DNA of 64,000 nucleotides from Pelolinea sp. Lineage in GTDB: Bacteria > Chloroflexota > Anaerolineae > Anaerolineales > Anaerolineaceae. Below, piece after piece: positions 16,193 to 24,812 of this stretch; the stretch's first letter is position 1; each line of letters begins with the position of its first letter. The notes under the pieces are model-generated. The model had not been told where the DNA came from. It worked only from the letters and a program-made list of their open reading frames with translations, and searched no databases. The stretch spans positions 43,750 to 107,749 of the forward strand of contig JAAZOD010000028.1 in NCBI GenBank assembly GCA_012797975.1, read 5' to 3'. The position numbers and the translations under genes are program-made.

Positions 16193-17379
16193 TCCGCCCT
16201 CCTCAACACAAAGGAAACAATATTATTGCCGAACCCTCCAAAATTCAACGTGAAGCCGACCTTGGCATTCTTCACCTGGCGCCCTTCGGGCAAGGCATGG
16301 CGCAATTGAAACACGATATCCACCACCTGAGCCACGCCGGTCGCCCCTACCGGATGCCCGCGGGCCTTCAACCCGCCGGACATATTGATGGGTATTTTGC
16401 CACCCAGAGCAGTCTCCCCTCTTTCCGCCGCTTTGCCCCCCTCGCCAGTTTTGAAAAAGCCCACCCGTTCGCTTTCCACGATCTCCAGAATAGTGAAGGC
16501 ATCATGCAGTTCGGCCACATCCACATCTTGCGGGGTAAGCCCGGCGCGCGCGAACGCCTGCTGGGCGGCTAGGGTCACCGCTTTCAATTCGGTGGGGTCA
16601 TCGCGCTCCTGTAGGGTATGCGTGTCGGTCGCCTGTCCAAAACCAGCCACCACAACCGGAACGTTGGATGTGAACTGGCTGGCCTTTTCCAGGGCGCACA
16701 GCATCACCGCCGCCGCGCCGTCGCTGACCGGACACATATCATACAAATGCAAGGGGTCCGCAGCCATCGGGTTATTGACGATGGCATCGCGATGGTCGTG
16801 AATGCCCTCCTTGGTAATCATCATTTCCACGTGCGAATAGGGGTTCAGGGAACCCATGCGCTGGTTCTTCAGCGATACCGCGATCAACTGTTCCTCGGTC
16901 AAGCCGTACTTTTCCATGTACAAACGGGCAAGCATTCCGGCCATACCCGGCAGGGTAATGCCGTAAGGATACTCCACCTGCGGGTGGGTAAGGGTGGCCA
17001 CAAAATCGGTGGCCTTCCAACCCACCACCTCGCGCATCTTCTCTCCCCCCGCCACCAGCACAGTATCATAATAACCAGAAGCGATCGCCAACACTCCGTT
17101 TTTGATGGCAGAAGCCCCGGAGGCAGGCCCGTTCTCGACCGTATCGGCGGAACAGGGCAGCAATGAAAGCCGGTCCGCCAGCGCGCTGGCTATTGCGGTC
17201 TGATGCTGCAGAATGCCCGCCCCCATATTGGCCACGTACAGGGCATCCACGCCTTTCTCCCCCAGCCCGGCATCGTCAAGCGCTTTCAACGAAGAGTATG
17301 CCAGCATATCCAGCAAGCTATCCTCATCACGCCTGCCGAAAGGAATGATCCCAACTCCAATCACCGCCACATCTCTCAT
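16189..17379 (-). CDS. Thiolase-superfamily (SCP2-type) protein lacking the usual nucleophile cysteine
   Basis: Length (396) and layout match SCP2-type acetyl-CoA acyltransferases: VAVIGVGIIPFG at the start, ELHDAFTILE, and the catalytic histidine in ARGHPVGATG. The nucleophile segment normally reads VExACASG; here residues 81-88 are VENGPASG, so the cysteine position is Pro85. The codon is CCT, with no sign of a frameshift. Ordinary thiolysis or Claisen condensation through an acyl-cysteine is therefore unlikely. The protein may act with its DUF35 partner as a CoA-substrate binder or use another mechanism. It sits in the operon of the molybdenum hydroxylase and FdrA. Confidence 0.8.
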   Translation of the reverse strand: MRDVAVIGVGIIPFGRRDEDSLLDMLAYSSLKALDDAGLGEKGVDALYVANMGAGILQHQTAIASALADRLSLLPCSADTVENGPASGASAIKNGVLAIASGYYDTVLVAGGEKMREVVGWKATDFVATLTHPQVEYPYGITLPGMAGMLARLYMEKYGLTEEQLIAVSLKNQRMGSLNPYSHVEMMITKEGIHDHRDAIVNNPMAADPLHLYDMCPVSDGAAAVMLCALEKASQFTSNVPVVVAGFGQATDTHTLQERDDPTELKAVTLAAQQAFARAGLTPQDVDVAELHDAFTILEIVESERVGFFKTGEGGKAAERGETALGGKIPINMSGGLKARGHPVGATGVAQVVDIVFQLRHALPEGRQVKNAKVGFTLNFGGFGNNIVSFVLRRAE

Positions 17380-17381
17380 CG

Positions 17382-18074
17382 CTACCTGCCTTTCACACCA
17401 CAGATCTTTTCGGTGACTTCTGCTTCACTGGCGATCAGGATGCTTTGCATGGCCTGATCGAGCAGTTCTTGAGGCACCGGCCGAACACCGGCCACCAAGC
17501 GCGGCTTGGTCTCAAAATACAGGTCGCGCGTCAATTTATAGGAGGTTGCCCCACCCAGTTCGTGTTGCACCCCCTCCTGTTTGATCAAGCCATACTCGAT
17601 CATCCAGCGCCGAAAACCAATGGGGCTTTCAGCGGTTATCCAAACTTCCTGTTGCCCCAGATGCTCGATATGATATTCCATTTTGGAGGCGAACAGGTGC
17701 GCGCCAACGTGCAACCCCCGGTCGATCGCCAGAGTGTGCAAACTGATGCCAATGTTCTGATCCCACATGCGCCCATTGACCATGCCGACCACAAAACCGT
17801 CCACCTGCCCGATCAGGCAGTATTCGTTGCGCACCCGGTAGCGGTACCAGCCCAGCAGCTCCGCATACAGACGCGCCCCGACAATATCATAATAATCGCG
17901 TGGAATATCCAGGGTGGGACGCACCACCTTCAAGAGCGTTGGCACATCCTCCCGTTTTATCGGCCTTACCACCATTTTTTTGCTGTTCGCCAGCGTGATC
18001 ACTTTCGGCGGATAGGGCGGCATCTCCAGTTCGGGCGCCCGCAGCACCGCTTCCAGTTCCATATCAACGGTCAT
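17382..18074 (-). CDS. GNAT-like N-acyltransferase
   Basis: The core (about 30-170) reads as a GNAT fold: MVVRPIKREDVPTLLKVV at the start, YCLIGQVDGFVVGMVNGRM as the beta4 strand, ISLHTLAIDRGLHVGAHLF as the motif-A equivalent, and a C-terminal YGLIKQEGVQHELGG segment. The CoA-binding loop is not a perfect RxxGxG/A, so activity is uncertain. It is separated from the thiolase gene by two bases and follows the cyclase gene, so it belongs to the same transcript. The acceptor is unknown; an acyl-CoA-using partner of the thiolase/DUF35 pair is a reasonable guess. Confidence 0.6.
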   Translation of the reverse strand: MTVDMELEAVLRAPELEMPPYPPKVITLANSKKMVVRPIKREDVPTLLKVVRPTLDIPRDYYDIVGARLYAELLGWYRYRVRNEYCLIGQVDGFVVGMVNGRMWDQNIGISLHTLAIDRGLHVGAHLFASKMEYHIEHLGQQEVWITAESPIGFRRWMIEYGLIKQEGVQHELGGATSYKLTRDLYFETKPRLVAGVRPVPQELLDQAMQSILIASEAEVTEKICGVKGR

Positions 18075-18101
18075 ATCCTCCTCCTTCCCCGGATGGCTGC
18101 A

Positions 18102-18983
18102 TCAATCCAAATTCTTTTTGGTGAATGTTTCAATCTGCTGCACATGCGCCGGATTGAACGCATCACCAAACTTTGTCTTCGGCAGTTTTTCCTTCTGCGC
18201 CATGAGTTCTTCATATTCCTGATCATCCAGCATGGCCACGCAACGCCCGATGCTCGATTCGCCATCCACAAAGCGCCAGGGGAAGAAACCCACCTGAACC
18301 CGCCGATTGAGCAGTAAATCAATCTCCCCTCCCAGGCACTCCGCATGGATGATGCCGTGGGGGAACATTTCAATGTGCATGAGCTGGTATTTGCTATCAT
18401 CGAAGAACTCCGCCAGCGGTTTTCCAAATTTCTTTTGAAAAACCTTATCGGCCTGGCGTGCCTGGCGCGGCATCCAATCGCGGATAATGGTGTTCATGGG
18501 ATGATCCGCACTGCCGCAATCCACCCCGATCCAGCGCAGTTTTTTCTGTTTTGCCCACAACGCAAACTCGCGATCAGGACCGGGATGTTTGACCATGTAA
18601 CGGATCTCATCCGCGGTCGGCATATCCCAGCCAAAATGATGGTAGCCGGTATGAATGATGAGGATGTCGCCCTCCTTCACTTCCACCCTGTCTTCCACCA
18701 TCTTGCTGGTATAAACATCATAATCACCGCACGCATCGCTCAAATCCACCACAGCCGCTTCGTGCACCAGGTAATCCATCGTGAGCGCCGCAATATCCTT
18801 TCCCGGTGTATAGAAATGGATCTCCCCATCCAAATGGGTGCCCAGATGATTAGAATGGGTCAACACCTGCCCGTTGGCACCATTGGGTGCCAGCCGTTTG
18901 AAATACTTAATCTGCAGCGGCTCATAGGTCGGCCAAGGTGGTGTCGCCACCCCCAAAGGAACGGTCAAATCAATGAATCTCAT
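18102..18983 (-). CDS. Cyclase-family metal-dependent amidohydrolase (kynurenine formamidase / isatin hydrolase type)
   Basis: The metal site motif HLGTHLDGEIHF (about residues 45-57) is the family HxGTHxD signature, and later GVDCGSADHP and HIEMFPHGI fit the fold. Members hydrolyse linear or cyclic amides, such as formylkynurenine and isatin. The length of 293 is somewhat longer than the 210-260 of most members. The gene overlaps the DUF1116 gene by four bases. Opening of an N-heterocycle oxidised by the molybdenum enzyme of this operon is the most sensible role, but this is inference. Confidence 0.82.
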   Translation of the reverse strand: MRFIDLTVPLGVATPPWPTYEPLQIKYFKRLAPNGANGQVLTHSNHLGTHLDGEIHFYTPGKDIAALTMDYLVHEAAVVDLSDACGDYDVYTSKMVEDRVEVKEGDILIIHTGYHHFGWDMPTADEIRYMVKHPGPDREFALWAKQKKLRWIGVDCGSADHPMNTIIRDWMPRQARQADKVFQKKFGKPLAEFFDDSKYQLMHIEMFPHGIIHAECLGGEIDLLLNRRVQVGFFPWRFVDGESSIGRCVAMLDDQEYEELMAQKEKLPKTKFGDAFNPAHVQQIETFTKKNLD

Positions 18984-20410
18984 GTGTTCTTCTCCTTTTC
19001 CTCACAAAAGTTTTTTTGGAATGCAGTGAATGCTTCTTCAAAGCATGTCTGCGGTGCTCTTAAAATCCCTGCCCCCACCATGCCGATACCCGGCAGGCGA
19101 TGGGCAATGCCGGTATTGATCTGCGGCAAAATACCGCTTTCCATCACGCGGCGCACATCAATTCCCAGCGGCGTTCCCCTGAAACCCAGCGCAGGAATGG
19201 TGAAATCACGATGTTCGGTCTGGGTGATCTCATACATTTCCAAGGTGGTATGGAGCGCCATTTCCGGGCTTCCACCCACGAACTGGGTGATGGCAGGTGC
19301 CGCCGCCATGGCAAAGCCGCCAAACCCGGCTGTTTCGGTCACCGTGCTGTCGCCAATATCAGGGTTGGCATCTTTTTCAGAAAAACCAGGCAGATACAGC
19401 CCTTTCACTTCTCCGGCAGGGGCCGTGAACCATTCACCCGGCATGCTGGCCAGGCGGATGCCAAAATCAGTTCCATTGCGCGCCATGGTGGTAAGGACAG
19501 TGCTGCCCGCAACACCTTCCGCAGCCAGCAAGGTGGCTTTCCCGGCCGCCATGCTCAGGTTCAGGAAGAAATGGTCATTGCCGTTGATGAACTCGATGAC
19601 CCGTGCGGTATCTTCCGCAGCTCTTTGCGTGCGCACCAGGGTCGGTGAGATGGCGCGCAGGAAAAGCGAAGTGCCGGCACGATTGCGGTTATGACACTCA
19701 TCCCCCATATGCAATGCCTGCGCGATCAAGCTTTTAATATCAATGCCATGCGGCAAAGCATCCAGCGCCCGAGCCAGCGTGGGATACAGCACATCGCGCA
19801 TCCAGTGCAGGCGGGCATAGACTTCTTCGCCCATCGCTCCGTAACGCAGCACCTTTCCCAACCCTTCATTGAGCGTGGCATACGAACGTACGCCAAAAGC
19901 GGCATTCTCCATGATGAAAACCGGCATGCTGGCCGAAACGATGCCAGCCATGGGACCCACCGTCTGATGATGGTGGCAAGGTTCAAATTGAAGGTCGCCC
20001 GAAGAAGCCAGGGCTTCGGCTTCTTTTTCATCCCTGGCAAGCCCTTCATAAATCAAAGCACCCATGATCGCTCCGCGCGTGGGCCCGCACATGCGCTCCC
20101 ACGTGACGGGCGGTCCGGCATGCAGGATGAGGTCAGCGCGCATCCCGGGGATCATATCCCTGGCAAGACCCATTCCTACCAGCACCGCCCCGGAGTCAAC
20201 GATCCGCTTGCATGCTTCACGGTTTGCATCATCGATGGAAATCCCATCCTTCGTCCACATCAGATTCGGCATGATCTTGCGAGGTGGTTGCCAATCCAAC
20301 CGTTCAACAACGGTTCCCTGCTGTTCCAAGGCCGCAGCCATGCTATCCAATCCAAGGTTCAATACCTGGACTTTTTGATCAAAAAGGTCTTTCAGAAGCT
20401 TGTCCGTCAT
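18980..20410 (-). CDS. DUF1116 protein, AllG-like subunit of a carbamoyltransferase
   Basis: The protein carries the DUF1116 core ILHAGPPVTWERMCGP followed by TRGAIMGALIYEGLA, and EPCHHHQTVGPMAGI. E. coli DUF1116 members are YlbE (AllG) and YahG, each next to an FdrA paralogue, as here. The start was set at 20410 (MTDKLLKDL) because GGAGGTGAAC precedes this ATG and the FdrA gene ends three bases earlier; the longer frame from 20473 overlaps FdrA without a ribosome site. The length is 476. With FdrA and the DUF2877 protein it should form the enzyme that moves a carbamoyl group to or from phosphate. Confidence 0.85.
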   Translation of the reverse strand: MTDKLLKDLFDQKVQVLNLGLDSMAAALEQQGTVVERLDWQPPRKIMPNLMWTKDGISIDDANREACKRIVDSGAVLVGMGLARDMIPGMRADLILHAGPPVTWERMCGPTRGAIMGALIYEGLARDEKEAEALASSGDLQFEPCHHHQTVGPMAGIVSASMPVFIMENAAFGVRSYATLNEGLGKVLRYGAMGEEVYARLHWMRDVLYPTLARALDALPHGIDIKSLIAQALHMGDECHNRNRAGTSLFLRAISPTLVRTQRAAEDTARVIEFINGNDHFFLNLSMAAGKATLLAAEGVAGSTVLTTMARNGTDFGIRLASMPGEWFTAPAGEVKGLYLPGFSEKDANPDIGDSTVTETAGFGGFAMAAAPAITQFVGGSPEMALHTTLEMYEITQTEHRDFTIPALGFRGTPLGIDVRRVMESGILPQINTGIAHRLPGIGMVGAGILRAPQTCFEEAFTAFQKNFCEEKEKNT

Positions 20411-20412
20411 GT

Positions 20413-21978
20413 TCACCTCCGACCTTCCACAAAGCGGGCAGCCAGGCGGGCCGCTTGAGCATTGCTGCTGCAAACCAGGACCCCGCTATCGGCAAGTTTC
20501 TGTGTGGACTGCTGCAAGTTCTGCGGATCGGCCTGCGTACCAGTGACGGAGGCAATAAAGACAACAGTGCGTTCGTTCTGCCGCAATTCGGATGAGATCT
20601 GTTCGATGGCAGTTCCCAATTCCCCCGCCGGGTCCGCGTGAGCACCATATCCCAGCACCACATCCAGCACGATCACTGCCGTATGCGGGTCGAACGCTTC
20701 CTGGCGCAAGCGCTGGATGCGCAGGGAATTATCGATCATGGGGTGCGGCCGCCCGCGGGTGAATTCCTCCTCGCCAAGGTCGATAGCGCTGTGCGCGCTG
20801 TGCCCCTGTGATCGATTGGAGTCAGGCAGTTTGTTCTCTTTGGAAAGAGGAGCATTGGAATACACCGGAGACGACAGCAGCTCTTTCCAGATGCTCTGTG
20901 CTTCATAACACAATGTGCCGCCGGAGAAAAGGGCGCGCAAAAAACGCTGGCAGCCGTCCAATTTCGCGCGCAGTTCCTCAACCACCGGCTGCCAATGCTG
21001 CTCCTCTTCTTGAAGAACGGCAGACATATTCACCGCTGAACCTTTCCATAATCCCACAGCGGTCAAAGCACATTCTTCCAGCGTGCGCGCAAAATGCAGA
21101 TTTCTTGCAGAGCTTTCCGGCAATTTGGCACCCAGCAAGCACAACACCACCGGTTTGGGCGGATCGCCCAGGGTTTGCAGCAACTGTTGGGTTACCTGTG
21201 CATCGGGCGGTTTGCTGATCAGCACGAGCACCCTGGTGTTTTCATCCGCCAGCAATGCCTGCAACCCCTGGAAAAAAGTCAACCCACCCACCGGCTGGCT
21301 CAGGTCGCGTCCCCCGGTGCCTATCCCCTGGGAAACCCCGGCGCCATTCTTTGAGATCAACGTGCTGACCTCCTGCAAACCGGTCCCCGCGGCAGAAACA
21401 ATGCCAATCTCCCCCTTTTCCACCGCATTGGCAAAACCAAGACCCACTCCATTGATCAAGGCAGTTCCGGCACCCGGCCCCATGAGCAGCAAACCATGAC
21501 TTACCGCATATCGTTTTAAAGCGATCTCATCTTCCAGCGCAACATTATCGCTGAAGAGAAGAACATGCATTCCAGCAGCCAGCGCCTCCCGCGCCTCGCG
21601 GGAAGCGTAGGAACCCCCCAGTGAAATAAGCACCAGATTCAAATCGGGATGGTTGCGCAATGCGGAACGGATGCTGGGCGGGAGCTCGGAGCTTTGCCGG
21701 AAAGAAGCGGTTCTATTTGATAACAACGCTTCCGCTTCATCCAACAATGCTGCTGCGCCGCTGGCGCATTTCACACAAATGATCAAGTCGTTGGCACAGG
21801 CCTGCTGTGCTTCAGGCGTCAGCAAACCGCCTTGAGCAAGCAGCTCTTTATTGACCTCCGTGCCCATGATCAGAACAGCGTCACTGACTTTTGGATTTTC
21901 CTTCAACCGGTTGGTGGCTGCCATGAGCGCCACTGAATCATAGTATCTGCCCGCTAAAATACGTGTGTTTATTTCCAA
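20413..21978 (-). CDS. fdrA: FdrA-family protein (AllF-like, CoA-ligase-like fold)
   Basis: FdrA proteins resemble the alpha and beta chains of succinyl-CoA synthetase. Visible marks are VSDAVLIMGTEVNKELL, MGPGAGTALINGVGLGFANA (the CoA-ligase-like loop) and IGTGGRDLSQPVGG, followed by a Rossmann-like second domain with VLVLISKPPDA. E. coli FdrA/AllF is part of oxamate carbamoyltransferase. The start is probably TTG at 21978 with GAAAGG upstream; the frame extends to 22152, but that part overlaps the molybdenum-subunit gene and has unrelated composition. The TTG lies four bases after that gene's stop, so the two are tightly coupled. The length is 521. Confidence 0.87.
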   Translation of the reverse strand: MEINTRILAGRYYDSVALMAATNRLKENPKVSDAVLIMGTEVNKELLAQGGLLTPEAQQACANDLIICVKCASGAAALLDEAEALLSNRTASFRQSSELPPSIRSALRNHPDLNLVLISLGGSYASREAREALAAGMHVLLFSDNVALEDEIALKRYAVSHGLLLMGPGAGTALINGVGLGFANAVEKGEIGIVSAAGTGLQEVSTLISKNGAGVSQGIGTGGRDLSQPVGGLTFFQGLQALLADENTRVLVLISKPPDAQVTQQLLQTLGDPPKPVVLCLLGAKLPESSARNLHFARTLEECALTAVGLWKGSAVNMSAVLQEEEQHWQPVVEELRAKLDGCQRFLRALFSGGTLCYEAQSIWKELLSSPVYSNAPLSKENKLPDSNRSQGHSAHSAIDLGEEEFTRGRPHPMIDNSLRIQRLRQEAFDPHTAVIVLDVVLGYGAHADPAGELGTAIEQISSELRQNERTVVFIASVTGTQADPQNLQQSTQKLADSGVLVCSSNAQAARLAARFVEGRR

Positions 21979-21982
21979 AGCA

Positions 21983-24334
21983 TCAACCTTTCTTCTCTTC
22001 CTGGCTTTGCAGGGTGAGCAAGATCTTTTCAGCGGTAAAGGGTGGCCCTTGCATGCGAATGCCCAGCGCATCCTGGATGGCATTGGCAATCCCGGCCACC
22101 GTCGGAACCATGGGATGTTCCCCCACCCCCCGTGCGCCAAAAGGACCATCATCCTGCGGCACCTCCACGATAAAGGTCATCATCTCATCCGGCAGATCGA
22201 CGGTGGTGGCAATGCGATAATCGACAAAGTTCGGGTTTTGCATGGTGCCCTCTTTGAAAATCATCTGCTCAAAGAGGGCCGAACTGAGACCCTGGATCAG
22301 GCCACCTTCCATCTGTGCCCGCACCAACTCTGGATTGATGGCTTTCCCCACGTCAAAAGCGGCCGCAGCACGCAGCACATGTAATTTTCCGGTACGGATA
22401 TCGACTTCAATTTCAAATGCCTGTGCACCGGTAGTATAGTGAACCACTGCCCGTTTGCCCTGACCGGTTTCCTTATCCAGGCCAGTAACATAGGTCGGCA
22501 TGAACTTTCCGCGTCCAAAGATGGGGCCGCCGATCCAACCTTCGAAATTTTCTTTAGGGATGCCATAGACGGCAAAATCTTTCAATTTAATCTCTTTTTC
22601 GGTTTTCCTGGAGATGACCACCCCATCGAGGATGTCCAGATCATCCACATCTTCCTTCCAGGCTTCCGCCACAATGGCCAGGATCTGCCTGCGCGCATCC
22701 TGTGCGGCCGCCAGCACGGCATTGCCCATGGACCAGGTCAGGCGGCTGGCAACGGTCTGCCACTCATAGGGCGAATAATCGGTATCCACTGGTTTGGCGA
22801 TACGCACTGCTTTCACCGGAACACCGAGCGTGGCAGCTGCCAGTTGAGCCATCACCGTAAAAGTGCCCTGCCCGATCTCCTGCCCGCCGATCCCCAATAA
22901 GAGTGTCCCATCTTCATTTAACTTAATTGTGGCACTCGAACCAGGATTGGGGGGCATGGCAGGCGCCTTCCACATGATGGCAATGCCTTTTCCCCGTTTC
23001 AAATAAGGTTCCGTGGATTTCGATGTCTTTCCCCAATCCACCGCAGCAGCCACTTTTTGGATGCATTCCTTGATGCCGGTAGGGTGCATGGTCATACCGG
23101 TGGCCAGGGTATCTCCTCCCTGCACCACATTGCGCAACCGAAACTCGACCTTGTCCATGCCCAGGGCATCGGCCAGTTCATCCACACACTGTTCGATGCC
23201 GGTATGCAATTCTGACATGCCAAAGCCGCGATACGGTCCGCCGATGATATTATTGGTATAGACGCAGTAGCTGTCGGTCTTCACATTGGGAACGTCATAG
23301 GGCCCGGTGGAACTGTACCCGCCAGCCCTGGTGATATTCACCCCATATTCAGTCGACGCTCCCCCATCCCAGTACATGGTGTTTTCCAAAGCAAGTAAAT
23401 TCCCCGCTTGATCACAGCCCATTTTCAGGCGAATAACCAGTGCCTGCCTGACAAAATTGGTATAAAACTCTTCCTCGCGGGTCAGGCGCAGCTTGACCGG
23501 GAAACCCTTGGCCTTCATGGCGATCACGATAGGCAGCGCTTCCATGGTAACCCCGGCCTTGCAACCAAAACCACCTCCCACATAGGGGGAAATGACCCGC
23601 ACATCGCTGGGCGAGAAGCCCAGCGTCTTGGCGATCAGGTCACGCTGTGCAAAAGGAGATTGCGAGCTCGACCAGAGCGTGATTTTGCCCAAATGAGAAA
23701 CCTGAGCCACTGCAACGTGCGTTTCGATGGGAACATGCTGGATGTGCGGGATGTAATATTCGCGTTCCACAACAGCCGTGCACTGCGCCCATGCCCGCTC
23801 CACATCCCCTTTGCGAATCTTAAAGTGATTGGAAATATTGGTGCCCGGTTCAGGGAAGATGAAATTCACCACCTCATACGATCCCAGATCCGGATGGATG
23901 AGAGGCGCATCCGGTTTGATGGCATCCAGCGGATGAAAAATGGGCTGCAGCGGTTCATATTCCACCCGAATGAGATCGAGCGCTTTTTCAGCAATCTCTT
24001 CGGATATTGCAGCCACACCGGCCACCGGCTCGCCAATAAAGCGCACCCTGTCGCGCGCAAAGATATGGCGGTCCTTCAGATACAGCCCGATCCTTCCAGC
24101 AAAATCAGCCCCGGTCACCACGGCTTTGACGCCGGGCAGTCTTTCCGCCTGGCTGATGTCGATCGATTGAATGATGGCATGAGGGAGGGGAGAACGTTTA
24201 ATGCGAGCATGCAACAAGTTGCTGCCAAACTGGATATCATCGGTAAAAAGCGCAGCCCCGCTGGCTTTTTCCTGCACATCCACCCTGGCTACATTCTCGC
24301 CGATACCTTGTGAAATCTGGTCAAGTTCTGGCAT
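21983..24334 (-). CDS. Molybdopterin-binding catalytic subunit of a xanthine-dehydrogenase-family hydroxylase
   Basis: The 783-residue protein has the family layout: a small a/b-hammerhead domain (about 20-130), then PYVGGGFGCKAG, GGPYRGFGMSELHTGIEQ (the RGFG substrate/cofactor loop), GIGGQEIGQGTFTVMAQLA, and near the end ARGVGEHPMV with the catalytic Glu of the GxGE motif. With the iron-sulfur and FAD subunits just upstream it forms a three-subunit molybdenum hydroxylase. The substrate of such enzymes (xanthine, nicotinate, CO, aldehydes, hydroxybenzoyl-CoA) cannot be fixed by eye; the nucleoside locus favours a purine or another N-heterocycle. It acts in the cytoplasm, since no signal peptide is seen. 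Confidence 0.93.
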   Translation of the reverse strand: MPELDQISQGIGENVARVDVQEKASGAALFTDDIQFGSNLLHARIKRSPLPHAIIQSIDISQAERLPGVKAVVTGADFAGRIGLYLKDRHIFARDRVRFIGEPVAGVAAISEEIAEKALDLIRVEYEPLQPIFHPLDAIKPDAPLIHPDLGSYEVVNFIFPEPGTNISNHFKIRKGDVERAWAQCTAVVEREYYIPHIQHVPIETHVAVAQVSHLGKITLWSSSQSPFAQRDLIAKTLGFSPSDVRVISPYVGGGFGCKAGVTMEALPIVIAMKAKGFPVKLRLTREEEFYTNFVRQALVIRLKMGCDQAGNLLALENTMYWDGGASTEYGVNITRAGGYSSTGPYDVPNVKTDSYCVYTNNIIGGPYRGFGMSELHTGIEQCVDELADALGMDKVEFRLRNVVQGGDTLATGMTMHPTGIKECIQKVAAAVDWGKTSKSTEPYLKRGKGIAIMWKAPAMPPNPGSSATIKLNEDGTLLLGIGGQEIGQGTFTVMAQLAAATLGVPVKAVRIAKPVDTDYSPYEWQTVASRLTWSMGNAVLAAAQDARRQILAIVAEAWKEDVDDLDILDGVVISRKTEKEIKLKDFAVYGIPKENFEGWIGGPIFGRGKFMPTYVTGLDKETGQGKRAVVHYTTGAQAFEIEVDIRTGKLHVLRAAAAFDVGKAINPELVRAQMEGGLIQGLSSALFEQMIFKEGTMQNPNFVDYRIATTVDLPDEMMTFIVEVPQDDGPFGARGVGEHPMVPTVAGIANAIQDALGIRMQGPPFTAEKILLTLQSQEEKKG

Positions 24335-24347
24335 GGCTCCTTCCCTT

Positions 24348-24812
24348 CTACGCCTGCGCCGCCTGGCGCACGGCTTTCACAATTCGTTCATAGCCGGTGC
24401 AGCGGCACAAATTTCCGACCAGCGCTTCTTTAATCTCCTGATCGGACGGATGTGGACTGCGCTGCAGCAGCGCATACGCGGAGATGAGCATCCCGGGGGT
24501 GCAAAAGCCACACTGGATGGCATTTTCTTCCATGAAAGTTTGTTGCAGAGCTGCCAACGCCCCCCTTTCCGTCAACCCTTCCACGGTTTCCACCGTTGCG
24601 CCATCGCATTCCACTGCCAACACCAGGCAACTGTTGACCGGTTCACCATTGAGAAGAACGGTGCATGCACCGCATTCTCCCGCCTCACAACCGTTTTTCG
24701 TTCCAGTGAGCGCCAGCATCTCGCGCAAGAAGCGCAGCAATGTCATGTGCTGGGGGATCCTGTACTGTTCCAACCGGCCATTGACAGTCATTTGAACAAT
24801 CTGATCAGCCAT
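24348..24812 (-). CDS. [2Fe-2S] subunit of the molybdenum hydroxylase
   Basis: The N-terminal plant-type cluster motif is KNGCEAGECGACTVLLNG...SC, and the second cluster motif is CGFCTPGMLIS...CRCTGY, as in all members. The length is 154 from the start at 24812 (MADQIVQ), chosen because GGAGGG precedes this ATG; it overlaps the FAD-subunit gene by eight bases. The subunit passes electrons from the molybdenum site to FAD. Confidence 0.94.
   Translation of the reverse strand: MADQIVQMTVNGRLEQYRIPQHMTLLRFLREMLALTGTKNGCEAGECGACTVLLNGEPVNSCLVLAVECDGATVETVEGLTERGALAALQQTFMEENAIQCGFCTPGMLISAYALLQRSPHPSDQEIKEALVGNLCRCTGYERIVKAVRQAAQA

Noticed and set aside
18345..19694. A 449-residue plus-strand reading frame opposite the cyclase and DUF1116 genes
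   Set aside because: It has no recognisable motifs and overlaps two well-supported genes.
21979..22152. Extended N-terminus for FdrA up to 22152
   Set aside because: It would overlap the molybdenum-subunit gene by 170 bases and encodes a basic, family-unlike segment; the TTG at 21978 is four bases after that gene's stop.
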